The notes: generated from the letters alone by a model not told the origin. Shown: positions 34,833 through 44,869, counted from the stretch's first letter. The stretch is 64,000 nucleotides of DNA from Fibrella forsythiae (GCF_017353175.1 NZ_JAFMYW010000012.1:1-64000); one strand, 5' to 3'. Numbers and translations are program-made.

Positions 34833-37556
34833 CTAGTGCAAAATCATCGGCTTCGACGTGCTGCGGGTGCCGGTGTTCACTTTGAACACGTACGTTCCCT
34901 TGGCTAATTCATGGCCGTCGAACTTGACCTGATGCGTACCCGGCTCGTGCCAGCCGTTAGCCAGCGTTTTTACTTTCTGACCCATAATATTGTAGACCTC
35001 AACCGTGGTGTTGCCCTGCTCCAGTACGTTGTAGCGAATGGTAGTCGACTGCACAAACGGGTTAGGATAGGCCATTGCGTCTTCGGTCATGGCTGGCTCG
35101 GCTGCCCGGCGGGCCGACGACGGCTGAGTGACGGCGTCCCACTTCGGAAAGGTGCGGGTCACGATGACGGCAAACTCGGCGCGGCTTACCGTAGCCTTCG
35201 GTCGGAACTCGGCCCGAATGAGGGGAGCCAGGTCATACTGCCCCTGGGTGACACTGTAGAACGCATTGATCAGGTTCAGATCAAGCGCCACGCTGACGTA
35301 CCCTTCCATCCCCGCCGGAATCTGCGCAGCGTCGTCAATGGCAACGGTTTTACCGTTTACCTGCACTGTAACGGGCTTCCCTTTCCGATCGAGCGCCTGC
35401 TGCTGCAGTCCCAGGCCCTGCACCAGTGCATACACCACCGTCAGGCGGTCAACTTCACTGTTGGGGTTGAACCGGCCCGCATATACGCCCGACATCGCCG
35501 GACCCTGCACCTGCGTCATATCACGCAGGGCACCGCCTTTGGCCGAGATCGACTCGGCAATCAGCGCCTCGTTGCCTTCCACGTCAAAGTACGTTTTTGT
35601 GCCGTTCGTGGGTACGTACTGCCGAAAGGCCTGCCCCATCATCAGGTAATCGGCAAAGTGGATGCGCTTGAGGATCTCGTTGGGCCGAAACTCGCCATTA
35701 ATACCGTCCATCAGGCGTTTGCTGATGGCCAGATTGATCGATTCCTGCGCCGGATGCCCGTTGATGTCATTCAGGCCGCTGGTGCCAGCTGCCGTCTGCT
35801 GCGAGAGATTAATCGTCAGGTTTTCGGGGAACGCAACGCCCCGCAGCCCCTCGACTTTCAGTGTCCAAGTACCCGCCACCGGGCTGGCCACGGCGACGCT
35901 GCGGTCGCCTGCGATGGCGAAGGTAACAGGGATACCCGCCCGGTACTGGGCCCCGTTTGGATCAACCAGCGTAATGGTGACCGGATTGCCCGTTTCGCCG
36001 AGCAGGCCCGTAGCGGTCATCTGGGCTTCGAGGCTGCCCACGCCGGGGGCTACCGTAAATGTGGTCTGGTTGCTGGCCGCCGTGGCCGGATTGTAGTTGA
36101 CCGTCACCGATTGCCGCTTGATGACGCTGTTGACGCTGCTGCTGAAGGTGCGGCTACTGTTGACCGTGCCACCGAACGCCGTACTCCGGAACGCCTGATC
36201 GACGGCAGCATAGGCGTTTATGTAACCGGCCCCTACTTCCCAGGATTCGCGGCTGGGCATGTTGGTGGCCGTGCGCTCAATAAGCTGCTTCACCTGGGCG
36301 GGCGACAGCGATGGTTTGGCTTCCAGTATCAGGGCGATAACGCCCGCTACGTGCGGAGTCGCCATCGAGGTTCCGCTCATGTACGTGTAAAACGGCAACT
36401 CGGCGGGAGCCAGCGTCTGGTCTTTATCGGCCAGCCCCAGCGCCGCTACCGGCCCAATTACACGCGTCGAAATGATATCGACGCCGGGGGCTACGATGGT
36501 CGGTTCATTCTTGAACGTCCAGGATTCGCCGTCGATGGTGAACGTACCTTTTTCACCTTTCACGCCCCGCGACGAGAAGCTGGCCAGTTTGCCGAACTTG
36601 TCGCCTGCGCCCACCGAGATTGTCCAGGGGGCCACAGCGTAGGGGTTGTGCGTATTCGAGCCGGGACCTGAATTACCAGCCGCAAAGACTACGACCATCC
36701 CCCGGTCATAGCATTTCTTGGTAATAATCGACAGCGGGTGATTGGGGTTAAATGTACCACTCGACCCGAACGAATTGCTGATTACCCGAATGTTGTACTG
36801 GTACTGATGCGTCAGGGCGTAGTCGAAGCCACCCATGGCGTCCAGCACCAGCAGCGCCCCGCCCGAGCCGTAGCCCAGCAGCGACGCACCGGGGGCCACC
36901 CCTTCGAACTTACCGCTCGATCTAGCCCCGTTGCCACCCACCGTACCGGCGCAATGCGTGCCGTGGCCCGAGTTGTTGTCGGTGTTGGGTACGCCCTCAA
37001 CGTAGGTAACGGGCAGCATCGAGTTCACCGAGTTCAGGTTGGTTGTGCCCAGCGTGTTCTGTACCAGGTGCGTACCCAGCTTAATGTCGTCGTGCGTGCC
37101 GTCTACGCCGCTGTCATTGATGAGCACCCCGATGCCCCGGCCTGATACGGGCGTGCCGTTATTACGGGCGGTCACGTCCTTGTCGGCCCGCAACCGTTTT
37201 ACGCCGGTCAGGTGGGTAGCGTCGTTGTTAAAGTAAACCAGTTTTTTGTTCAGGAAAATCGACTTCACTTCGGGGCGTTTGGCCAGCTCGTCGATCTGCG
37301 CGGCAGTCGCCAGTACGCCCGCTATGGGCATGGCCTGCAAGGTGATGCCCTTGGTAATTCCGACCAGTTGCAGCAGCCCGACGTGGGCGGGTTGCGGTGC
37401 CCCATCCCCGTAAAACGTAACGACGGCCTGAACCAGAGGCATTGTTTTCAGGGCGTCTGTCAACTCAGGATCAACGGTGGCCTGAGCAAAGGAGAGTCGC
37501 GTACCCAGGCTGAGCAGGGCGGCAACCACTAATTTGTTAATGGAGTTGTTGAACAT
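34833..37556 (-). CDS. secreted S8 subtilisin-like protease with T9SS tail
   Basis: 907 residues. Signal peptide 1-25 (RLSFAQA). Subtilase catalytic triad: Asp148 (INDSGVDGTH), His198 (SGHGTHCAG), Ser397 (GTSMATPHVAG), with the oxyanion Asn in FAAGNSG. After the catalytic domain come a beta region (about 460-600), S-layer-homology-like repeats (LKRIHFADYLMMGQAF, VDRLTVVYALVQGLG, VSRAEFAVIVTRTF) and a C-terminal type IX sorting domain (YPNPFVQSTTIRYNVL, then VYNIMGQKVKTL and the end GTYVFKVNTG). It should be secreted and attached to the cell surface through T9SS. SLH-like repeats on such proteases are unusual. No partner gene nearby. Confidence 0.9.
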   Translation of the reverse strand: MFNNSINKLVVAALLSLGTRLSFAQATVDPELTDALKTMPLVQAVVTFYGDGAPQPAHVGLLQLVGITKGITLQAMPIAGVLATAAQIDELAKRPEVKSIFLNKKLVYFNNDATHLTGVKRLRADKDVTARNNGTPVSGRGIGVLINDSGVDGTHDDIKLGTHLVQNTLGTTNLNSVNSMLPVTYVEGVPNTDNNSGHGTHCAGTVGGNGARSSGKFEGVAPGASLLGYGSGGALLVLDAMGGFDYALTHQYQYNIRVISNSFGSSGTFNPNHPLSIITKKCYDRGMVVVFAAGNSGPGSNTHNPYAVAPWTISVGAGDKFGKLASFSSRGVKGEKGTFTIDGESWTFKNEPTIVAPGVDIISTRVIGPVAALGLADKDQTLAPAELPFYTYMSGTSMATPHVAGVIALILEAKPSLSPAQVKQLIERTATNMPSRESWEVGAGYINAYAAVDQAFRSTAFGGTVNSSRTFSSSVNSVIKRQSVTVNYNPATAASNQTTFTVAPGVGSLEAQMTATGLLGETGNPVTITLVDPNGAQYRAGIPVTFAIAGDRSVAVASPVAGTWTLKVEGLRGVAFPENLTINLSQQTAAGTSGLNDINGHPAQESINLAISKRLMDGINGEFRPNEILKRIHFADYLMMGQAFRQYVPTNGTKTYFDVEGNEALIAESISAKGGALRDMTQVQGPAMSGVYAGRFNPNSEVDRLTVVYALVQGLGLQQQALDRKGKPVTVQVNGKTVAIDDAAQIPAGMEGYVSVALDLNLINAFYSVTQGQYDLAPLIRAEFRPKATVSRAEFAVIVTRTFPKWDAVTQPSSARRAAEPAMTEDAMAYPNPFVQSTTIRYNVLEQGNTTVEVYNIMGQKVKTLANGWHEPGTHQVKFDGHELAKGTYVFKVNTGTRSTSKPMILH

Positions 37557-37853
37557 AGAACAGTAAGTTGGACAAGTGGACCGGTGAGCCTGCTACTGAG
37601 CGCAGACGCATTAACCCGGTTTTAACCCAACCTACGGAAAGCACTCAATGTCGGATTGCATAAATTTGGCTTACCTGCCAATAAATTATACTCAACCAAT
37701 CAATATAATCAACTAAAGCGAAGACTATTTGGCCAATAAGCAGTCAATCAAAATAATATTATACCTAGTAATCGCGCTTGAACTATCCTTTGTTTGCCGG
37801 GAAACGACGGGTGTAACCGGTTCAAAACACGCCAAACCGGCGCGGCTAATTGG

Positions 37854-38391
37854 TCCGCTTTTGGCCAGCCCACTTGGTAAGTAGCACCGGAAAGTAGGCC
37901 TCAAACGTCGGGTAACGCCTCGTCTGCACGTAGTCAGCCACAATAAGTTCCGCCAGCGCATCGGTGTAGACAAAACCACCCTTCTGCTCCCGCAGCAGCT
38001 GCTGGACGGCCTGGGCGGGCAGGTGCACCCGGTGCAGGGCCAGCGAGATAGCGCGCACCAGCGATTCATCCACAAAATGGGGCCAGTCAGTGATGTTCTG
38101 CCGGGTGAGCACCTCACTGGCGGGCACTAAGTGCACCAGCGAGTCGATCTGGGCGCGGTACCGACTCAGCAGTGGATTGATGTAGATGTGGCTTCCCTCG
38201 TGCCAGACCAGGTTATTGAGGTCCGCCTCGAAGAACAGCTCCATGAAAGGGCTCGCCGCGCGGTTCCAGTAGCCTTGCTGGTAGACCAGGTGGGGCTGAA
38301 AGCCGGGGCCAGGATCCTGGTCCTGATGGCGTGCGCGCCTGATCCGTTTACTAGACCCGCTGCTGGTAGAGGCGCTGGCCTGATCGAACAC
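37854..38391 (-). pseudogene. DUF4932-like HExxH metallopeptidase, 5'-truncated
   Basis: The frame has HLVYQQGYWNRAASPF and VWHEGSHIYINPLLSRY; HEGSH fits the HExxH zinc motif of DUF4932-type proteins, followed by ESLVRAISLALHRV and a GGFVYTDALAEL segment. The N-terminal part (residues 1-30) is low-complexity and not family-like, so the gene has lost its 5' end. I cannot exclude a functional short protein. Confidence 0.5.
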
Positions 38392-39087
38392 TTAGTTGGT
38401 CTACCTTTTTAAGCTGGCTTATCACAGGACTGGCTGGCTTGTTAAGCCGGAGAAGCCATTTTACAAACGAGCGACCAATGCCGTACGGTTGTGAAATCGT
38501 CTCACGAACTCAAGGGTAACGCTGAACAAGAACGTTGATCTGTGGAATGGCCATCTGAAACGCTTGACTGAAGCAAACCAGCGCAGCCGAGCAAGGCAAG
38601 GTAGTTGCCCGGAAAACGGGCGTTTAAACCACGCATAATAGTGGGTATGATTAAATAAATAGTCTGTGCTCGATCCATCGATTGGGGGCATGCTTCAAAG
38701 TTCTGATCTCAGTTGGGGAGAATCATTATAGTGAACCTCATAGGCTCGAAGTGCCACCATACAACTAATCCCAGCAATAGGGTATACTAAAGAATCATTT
38801 GATTACCCAGCAAACTTCCTCAACAACTGCATCTCAAGGCCAATTTGACTCTTTTCCTCACCAGGTAGTCAAGCGGTATTGTACTGTCGAAATCACTTGC
38901 TTGCCATCGGTTAAGGGTAGGCTTTTTTACGGCATCAAGCCAACAGGATAGGCGTTAGCACAAATCACAACTTCCATCCGAAAGCTTGTCTAATTCCTAG
39001 TGCAGTTAGTGCAAAAGCAATGATCACTTGTGCAACACTATTACCGATAAGGCCGAGCCACCTTGTTGATTTCTGAAAATTTACGAT
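38392..39087. other. gap, nothing identified
   Basis: About 700 bases with no convincing gene; a 76-codon minus frame (38461-38691) has no family motif. The region ends at the metal-type operator before the MerC operon. Confidence 0.4.
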
Positions 39088-39108
39088 ATTTGCAACGTTG
39101 TTGCATTT
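39088..39108. promoter_or_regulatory. Zur-like operator (copy 1)
   Basis: Palindrome TGCAACGTTGTTGCA at 39091-39105 with AT-rich flanks (ATT before, TTT after), 52 bases before the MerC-like gene. The same palindrome stands before the gene at 41850. A two-copy shared palindrome upstream of metal genes suggests a Fur/Zur-family operator. Confidence 0.65.
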
Positions 39109-39156
39109 AGCACACATAACTGGTTCCTCACCTTAACCAGGAGACCCTTGCAGGCG

Positions 39157-39534
39157 ATGAAAACTTCTATACTCAGGCAAAAAGCAGATTATGTTGGCAT
39201 TACCGGCTCAATACTATGCATCATTCATTGCCTCATCACGCCTGTTCTGGTGATGACCTCTACGTTACTGAACCACGAATCGCTGAGGATCGGATTTCTA
39301 AGCCTGGATTATCTCTTCATAGCCATCAACATTGTGGCTGTCTGGTCGGCCACGCGCCATACGTCTCGCCCGATCCGGTTTGCTCTGTGGAGTTTGTTGA
39401 CTCTGTTTGCCGCTGGCTTAGTACTGGAAGACCTTGACCCGCGCTTCGAGTATATGGCCTACGGGGCATCTGTCGGGTTAGTGATAGCCCACCTTGCCAA
39501 TATTTACCACTGCCGTAATCACCACGCTCACTAA
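39157..39534 (+). CDS. MerC-domain membrane protein
   Basis: 125 residues from the ATG at 39157. Four membrane helices; the motif GITGSILCIIHCLITPVLVM contains the Cys-x-x-x-Cys-like pair (LCIIHC) of MerC-type metal-uptake proteins. MerC normally moves mercury; in Bacteroidota, MerC-domain proteins next to CobW GTPases are thought to handle zinc. First gene of an operon with CobW (39548) and a flavin reductase (40788). Confidence 0.75.
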   Translation: MKTSILRQKADYVGITGSILCIIHCLITPVLVMTSTLLNHESLRIGFLSLDYLFIAINIVAVWSATRHTSRPIRFALWSLLTLFAAGLVLEDLDPRFEYMAYGASVGLVIAHLANIYHCRNHHAH

Positions 39535-39547
39535 CAGTCTTTGACCA

Positions 39548-40768
39548 ATGAAACTGCCCAAAAAACTACCCGTAACTGTGCTCAGCGGCTTTCTGGGCGC
39601 GGGGAAAACAACATTGCTCAATCATATTCTGCACAACAAAGCCGGTCTGAAAGTAGCCGTGATTGTCAACGACCTAAGTGAGGTAAACGTAGACGCGCAA
39701 CTGGTGAAAGACCAGAACATGCTGTCAAGAACTGAAGAGAAACTGGTCGAGATGAGCAACGGCTGTATTTGCTGCACCCTGCGCGAAGACCTGATGCTGG
39801 AAGTGGAAAAGCTGGCGCTGGAAAATCGCTTCGATTACCTGCTGATCGAGTCATCCGGCATTTCGGAACCATTACCCGTAGCCCAGACCTTCAGCTTTGT
39901 CGACGACGAAAAGGGCATCGACCTTTCCCGGTTCTCCCGGCTCGATACGCTGGTGACGGTAGTCGACGCGTTTAACTTTCCCGCCGACTTTGGCTCAACC
40001 GACAACGTGTTTGACCGTGAGCTCAATAGTGACCCGGCCGACACGCGCACGATCGTAAACCTGCTGACCGAGCAGATCGAGTTTGCCAACGTCATCATCA
40101 TCAACAAAACCGATCTGCTGAGCCGTCACCGGGTGGGTGAACTGAAAGCCATTTTGCACAAGCTGAATCCAAAAGCGCGGCTCATCGAATCTACGTTCTC
40201 GAAGGTCGACCCGGCTCAGATTCTTAATACCCATTTGTTTGATTTTGAGGAAGCCTCACAATCGGCGGGCTGGATTCAGGAACTCCAGAACCACGCCAAC
40301 GGCATTGCCCACACGCCCGAAACGGAAGAATATGGCATTACTTCGTTTGTTTTCCGCGACCGTCGGCCGTTTCATCCGGTTCGGTTCTGGCGGTACCTAC
40401 GCGAACACTTTCCGGCGGGCATCATTCGCAGCAAGGGCCTGTTCTGGCTGGCTTCGCGCCCCAACGATGCCCTGAACTTCAGTCAGGCCGGGGGGAGCCT
40501 GCGGGCCGAGCGGGCGGGTGTTTGGTGGGCGTCTATGCCTTTCGGGCAACGTACCCAGTATGCTTCCTTTCAGGAGAATCAGAAAAGCATAGAATCGCGC
40601 TGGCACAAACGCTACGGCGACCGGCAAAATGAGCTGGTCATTATTGGGCAGGACCTGCAACAGGCGCAAATTCTGGCCGAGTTACAGGACTGTCTGTGTA
40701 CGGATATGGAACTAGCGCATATGGACAACAAAGGCCCTTTTAAAGACCCCTTCCCCGTCTGGGAATAA
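39548..40768 (+). CDS. CobW/COG0523 GTP-binding metallochaperone
   Basis: 406 residues. P-loop GFLGAGKTTLLNHIL near the N-terminus, the metal-binding CxCC motif NGCICCTLRED, the switch/G3 segment ESSGISEP, and NKTDLL for guanine specificity. C-terminal CobW_C domain at about 260-390 (EYGITSFVFRDRRPFHPVRF). COG0523 GTPases deliver Zn to apo-enzymes under zinc starvation and are typical Zur regulon members. 13 bases after the MerC gene. Confidence 0.9.
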   Translation: MKLPKKLPVTVLSGFLGAGKTTLLNHILHNKAGLKVAVIVNDLSEVNVDAQLVKDQNMLSRTEEKLVEMSNGCICCTLREDLMLEVEKLALENRFDYLLIESSGISEPLPVAQTFSFVDDEKGIDLSRFSRLDTLVTVVDAFNFPADFGSTDNVFDRELNSDPADTRTIVNLLTEQIEFANVIIINKTDLLSRHRVGELKAILHKLNPKARLIESTFSKVDPAQILNTHLFDFEEASQSAGWIQELQNHANGIAHTPETEEYGITSFVFRDRRPFHPVRFWRYLREHFPAGIIRSKGLFWLASRPNDALNFSQAGGSLRAERAGVWWASMPFGQRTQYASFQENQKSIESRWHKRYGDRQNELVIIGQDLQQAQILAELQDCLCTDMELAHMDNKGPFKDPFPVWE

Positions 40769-40787
40769 ATAGTGATTCTAAAACAGC

Positions 40788-41723
40788 ATGAACGTGAACC
40801 AACCATATGATGTCATCATTGTGGGTGGCAGCAATGCCGGGCTTAGTGCAGCCATGCTGCTTGGTCGCTCCTTACGCCGGGTGCTCGTGATCGACGCAGG
40901 CAAACCCTGCAATCGCCAAACGCTTCATTCGCATGGTTTCCTGACCCGCAATGCCGAAACGCCGACTCAGCTTCTGGCCGTCGCCCGCAAGCAGGTGAGC
41001 TACTACCCAAGCATTCAGTTTTGGAGCGATACCGTGGTTTCTGCCACGCAAACGCCCAACGGATTTACAGTTACAACAGCTGATGGCGTCGTTTTTTCGT
41101 CCCGGAAACTACTACTGGCAACGGGGGTGGCCGACATCATGCCCAACCTGCCGGGCTTCGCCGAGTGCTGGGGCCGTTCAGTGTTGCACTGCCACTACTG
41201 CCACGGCTACGAAGTGCATAGTCAGCCGCTGGGTGTACTGGCCAATGGCGAAATGGGCTACGAAATGGCCACCCTGATTCAACACTGGACGAATCAGCTG
41301 ACCCTGTACACCAACGGCCCATCGACGCTGACTGATGCGCAACGGCAAACGCTGGTTCAGCTCCAGATTCCCCTGATAGAAACTCCCCTCAAAGCCATTG
41401 AACACGATGCGGGTCAGTTAACAGCGCTGCTCTTCACCGACCAAACGCGGGCGTATCCAATAGCGATTTTCTCGCGTGTTCTCTTCGGGCACCATACCAA
41501 CATTGCCGCCCAGTTAGGGTGCGTATTAACCGAAACTAACTTCGTTCAGGCGACTGAATTTGGCGAGACCAACGTACCTGGCCTAGTTGCCGCCGGTGAT
41601 ATCACCACGCCGTTCCGGCAGGTGGCAGTAGCTGTTGCCAACGGTTCTAAAGCCGCCGCCTGGATCAATCGGGAATTGCTCACCGAAGACCTGAAGCGAC
41701 GCGTTCAGGTTACAGGGGCCTGA
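40788..41723 (+). CDS. TrxB-type NAD(P)/FAD-dependent oxidoreductase
   Basis: 311 residues. FAD-binding glycine motif GGSNAGLSAAMLLGRSL, second nucleotide-binding region around GVLANGEMGYEMA, and the redox pair HCHYCHGYE (CxxC) as in thioredoxin-reductase-like proteins; final TTPFRQVAVAVANGSKAA matches the FAD-binding C-terminal loop. Reduces a disulfide or a metal-thiol partner in the cytoplasm. 20 bases after the CobW gene and in the same direction, so probably one transcript. Confidence 0.85.
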   Translation: MNVNQPYDVIIVGGSNAGLSAAMLLGRSLRRVLVIDAGKPCNRQTLHSHGFLTRNAETPTQLLAVARKQVSYYPSIQFWSDTVVSATQTPNGFTVTTADGVVFSSRKLLLATGVADIMPNLPGFAECWGRSVLHCHYCHGYEVHSQPLGVLANGEMGYEMATLIQHWTNQLTLYTNGPSTLTDAQRQTLVQLQIPLIETPLKAIEHDAGQLTALLFTDQTRAYPIAIFSRVLFGHHTNIAAQLGCVLTETNFVQATEFGETNVPGLVAAGDITTPFRQVAVAVANGSKAAAWINRELLTEDLKRRVQVTGA

Positions 41724-41800
41724 CCAACAGGTACGTTCGATATTAACTGACAAACAGCCTATGACGAATCTAAGATAAATCACCTAATTCAATCAATATT

Positions 41801-41815
41801 TGCAACGTAGTTGCA
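41801..41815. promoter_or_regulatory. Zur-like operator (copy 2)
   Basis: TGCAACGTAGTTGCA, the same palindrome as at 39091-39105 with one centre difference, 35 bases before the start of the His-rich lipoprotein operon. Confidence 0.65.
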
Positions 41816-41849
41816 TAAGCGTTAATTTACCTGAAAATTCATCCAGGCT

Positions 41850-42305
41850 ATGCCCATTACCTATTCCGCTTACGCACTCGTACTGACCGGCTTGCTATTG
41901 GCCTGTTCGTCGACCGACAAAAAAGACCCGGCGCTGGAAGAAGCGGCGCGTTACCACGAACAGGCCACAGCCATTCAGGCCGACATTGAGCCAAAGATCG
42001 AGCAGATAGACTCGCTGAAAACGGTGATGATGGTCGCTAAAATGCCCGCTACGGAAGCCAGAATGGCTACGCTCGACAGCCTAAAATCAGCTTTTGAAGA
42101 ATGGGAGGCGAATCTGGTTGAAGTGCCGGGGATGCCGCATAACCACACTCACCGCACCGGCGGACCGCATCACGGTAAACACAAACACGCGGACGCTACC
42201 CTGAAAGACTTACCCGCTGACCAGATGCGCGACCTGCAACGCGAAACGCTTAACGCCATCAAACAGATCCAGTCCCGTCTGGAAACCGTAACGAAACCAA
42301 TTTAA
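41850..42305 (+). CDS. His-rich lipoprotein (metal-binding)
   Basis: 151 residues. Leader ends in LLLACSSTDKK (lipobox). Helical sequence (ATAIQADIEPKIEQIDSLKT) is followed by PHNHTHRTGGPHHGKHKHAD, a His-rich metal-binding loop. The five residues RTGGP are encoded by a 15-bp block that is nearly identical to the 16-mer in the transposases. Under a metal-type operator, it most likely captures zinc in the periplasm for the TonB receptor encoded 90 bases downstream. Function is inference. Confidence 0.75.
   Translation: MPITYSAYALVLTGLLLACSSTDKKDPALEEAARYHEQATAIQADIEPKIEQIDSLKTVMMVAKMPATEARMATLDSLKSAFEEWEANLVEVPGMPHNHTHRTGGPHHGKHKHADATLKDLPADQMRDLQRETLNAIKQIQSRLETVTKPI
42153..42167. repeat. 15-bp in-frame relative of the 16-mer
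   Basis: CGCACCGGCGGACCG, 14 of 15 positions equal to the transposase insert, in phase with codons 102-106 (RTGGP). Without it the protein reads HNHTH-HHGKHKH, an unbroken His cluster. Confidence 0.55.
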
Positions 42306-42394
42306 TCAAACACCCTAGCTGGCCAACTGCTCCTGCACGAAAATCGTGTGGCCGGGAAAGCTATGGCCGTTTTAATCACCATAATATTCAAAAA

Positions 42395-44863
42395 ATGAAA
42401 CACCTCTTTACCCTCTTTTTTGCGCTGGCCATGTATACGCTCCAGGCGCAAACCATCACCGGCCTTGTTATCGACGCCCAATCGGGTACGCCCGTGCCGG
42501 GGGCGACCGTGAAGTTCCTTGGCACAAATACAGGCACGGCCACCGATAGCCTGGGAAAATTCACCCTCGATGCTACCCCTACAGGTACGTTGCAAGTCTC
42601 GTTTATCGGGTTCAGAACCACGACGGTGAAGGCACGGGAGCGATTTTTTACGATTGAACTCATGCCCGAAGTCGCCCAGCTTCAGACCGTGGAAGTCGTG
42701 GGGCGCGTAGCGAAAGATTACAACAGCGACTACTCCTTTTCGGCCACCAAAACAGCTACGCTAAACAAAGACATTCCACAGTCGATTGGCACGGTCACTA
42801 AAGAACTGATGGCCGACCGGCAAGCCTTTCAGCTGGCCGATGCGGTGAAAATTGTGAGTGGCGTAACGCCCTCAAGCTTCTACAATCAGTACGCCATTCG
42901 GGGCATCAGCCAGAACGAAGAAGGCCAGATTATCAACGGCATGCGCACCCGGCAGTATTATTTTTTGCAGCCGCTGACCACCAACGTCGAGCGGGTCGAG
43001 GTGCTCAAAGGTCCGGCTAGTGCGTCGTTTTCGTCGGCCGATCCGGGTGGCAGTATCAATCTGGTAACCAAAAAACCGCTGACCGTCGACCGGAAAGAGG
43101 TGAGCCTGAGCGCGGGTAGCTTCAGCACCATGCGCGGTACGCTCGATTTTACGGGCCCACTCAACGCGAGCAAAACCCTGCTCTACCGCGTCAACGGAAC
43201 CTATCAGGAAGCCCGCAGCTACCGCGATCTGGTGCGCAACAATGCCTTGCTGTTCTCGCCCTCGTTCTCCTACATTCCCAACCCAAAAACGGCCCTCAAC
43301 GCCGAGCTGATCCTGAGCCGGGCCAACGGTAATCTTGACCGGGGACAACCCATTTTTGGAGCGGTAGCGGGCGTAACAACCCTGAACAGCACGCCTATCA
43401 GCCTGAATCTGGGGGCCGGCAATGACTTTTTCGCCTCGAAAGAACTGATCATCACCGGTAACCTGGCCCATAAATTCACCGACCGCATCAGCGTCAACGT
43501 GTCATACATGAAGCAGTCCTGGGAAGAAGATTTGCAGGAACACCGCACCACCAATGCCTTCGCCAGCGACATGACGGGTAAACCGGTTACCTCGCTGGCC
43601 GCCATGCAGTTTGTGCAGCGAAAGCAGTACTGGAACGTCGACAACCTGAATGCCTACGTTAATGTCAACTTTAATACCGGTGGGGCAACCCACAACCTGC
43701 TGGTCGGCTACGACCTCTCGGACTGGCAAAAGCTGAAAGGGGGCGGGCAAAATGCCGCCCGGGGGTTCCTACTGAAAGATGGCTCGGTAGCCGGTTCGTT
43801 CGTACTGGCCAACGCAGCTAACTACCAGACCATTACCGCTAGCGGCGTCACCTTGCCGCGCCCCAACGTGACCTACTTCGACCTGAATAACCCCAACTAT
43901 ACAATTCGTAATATCAACGATTACGTGATCAATGCTCGGACACCGCTCCCGGCTGCACTCACTACCACCCAGGCCGTTTACGCCCAGGAGCAATTCCGCT
44001 GGAACAAGATTCGGCTGCTGTTGGGGCTGCGTTACGAGTCGTTCCAAGACATCACCAATTACCAGTCGCCCGGCGAAACGTCGTTTACCAAAACCGCCCT
44101 GCTGCCCCGTTTGGGCCTGACTTATTCGCTCACGCCTAACCTGAACCTCTACGGCACATACCTGGAAGGTTTTCAGGGACAGTCGAATACGGTGACGCTG
44201 CTCCCCAACACGAGCAGCTTTTTCAATACAGCCAAATCGGCCAACCTGTTCGAGCCCTTGCGCAGCGACCTAAAAGAAATCGGGGCCAAAGCTCAATTTT
44301 TCGGCGGGCGCATCAGCCTGAACGCGGCTGTCTACGAGATCAATCAGCTCAACCTACTGCTCAACGCCAACCTGCCCACTTTCCCCGATTCGCTGGTGAC
44401 GCGCGGGGCTGAGCGCAGCCGGGGCTTCGAGATGGACGTGGCCGGGTATCTGCTGCCCAACTGGCAAATCAATGCGTCGTACAGCTACATCGACGCCATC
44501 ATTGTCAGCGACAACGAGGCGAGTCTGGTTGGGGCGCGGAAGCAGAACACGCCCCGCCACAGCAGTAATCTCTGGATGCGCTACAACTTCGCACCCAACT
44601 CGGCGCTGAGCGATTTGGGCATCGGGTTTGGCGTGCAGCATAGCGGCAGCAAGATTCCCTGGTTCTCGCGTGCGTTCGACGTGCCCGCCTACACCCTCCT
44701 GGACATGGCGCTCTACTATACCCCCGCCAAAAGCAGTGTGCAGGTGGCTCTGAATATCAACAACCTGACCAACCAGACATATTGGGTCGGTGCCCAAAAC
44801 TACCTTCGATTGTTCCCCGGTGCGCCCCGCAACACGATGCTGACCCTGACGTATCGATTTTAA
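42395..44863 (+). CDS. TonB-dependent siderophore/metallophore-type receptor
   Basis: 822 residues. Signal peptide 1-19, carboxypeptidase-regulatory-like domain at about 20-95 (ITGLVIDAQSGTPVPGATVKF), plug about 110-240 with TATLNKDIPQSIGTVTKEL, NGMRTRQYYFLQPL and VERVEVLKGPASASFSSADP (siderophore-receptor plug signature), then a barrel ending GAPRNTMLTLTYRF. This is the FhuA/FcuA type, not SusC. Given the metal operator, the ligand is probably a zinc or iron chelate. Co-transcribed with the ABC genes that follow. Confidence 0.88.
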   Translation: MKHLFTLFFALAMYTLQAQTITGLVIDAQSGTPVPGATVKFLGTNTGTATDSLGKFTLDATPTGTLQVSFIGFRTTTVKARERFFTIELMPEVAQLQTVEVVGRVAKDYNSDYSFSATKTATLNKDIPQSIGTVTKELMADRQAFQLADAVKIVSGVTPSSFYNQYAIRGISQNEEGQIINGMRTRQYYFLQPLTTNVERVEVLKGPASASFSSADPGGSINLVTKKPLTVDRKEVSLSAGSFSTMRGTLDFTGPLNASKTLLYRVNGTYQEARSYRDLVRNNALLFSPSFSYIPNPKTALNAELILSRANGNLDRGQPIFGAVAGVTTLNSTPISLNLGAGNDFFASKELIITGNLAHKFTDRISVNVSYMKQSWEEDLQEHRTTNAFASDMTGKPVTSLAAMQFVQRKQYWNVDNLNAYVNVNFNTGGATHNLLVGYDLSDWQKLKGGGQNAARGFLLKDGSVAGSFVLANAANYQTITASGVTLPRPNVTYFDLNNPNYTIRNINDYVINARTPLPAALTTTQAVYAQEQFRWNKIRLLLGLRYESFQDITNYQSPGETSFTKTALLPRLGLTYSLTPNLNLYGTYLEGFQGQSNTVTLLPNTSSFFNTAKSANLFEPLRSDLKEIGAKAQFFGGRISLNAAVYEINQLNLLLNANLPTFPDSLVTRGAERSRGFEMDVAGYLLPNWQINASYSYIDAIIVSDNEASLVGARKQNTPRHSSNLWMRYNFAPNSALSDLGIGFGVQHSGSKIPWFSRAFDVPAYTLLDMALYYTPAKSSVQVALNINNLTNQTYWVGAQNYLRLFPGAPRNTMLTLTYRF

Positions 44864-44869
44864 GTGACC

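Noticed and set aside
34911-36671. 586-codon plus-strand open frame
   Set aside because: Lies antisense inside the well-supported subtilase gene; composition is a shadow of it.
38461-38691. 76-codon minus frame, possible transposase piece
   Set aside because: No DDE motif or inverted repeats could be seen.
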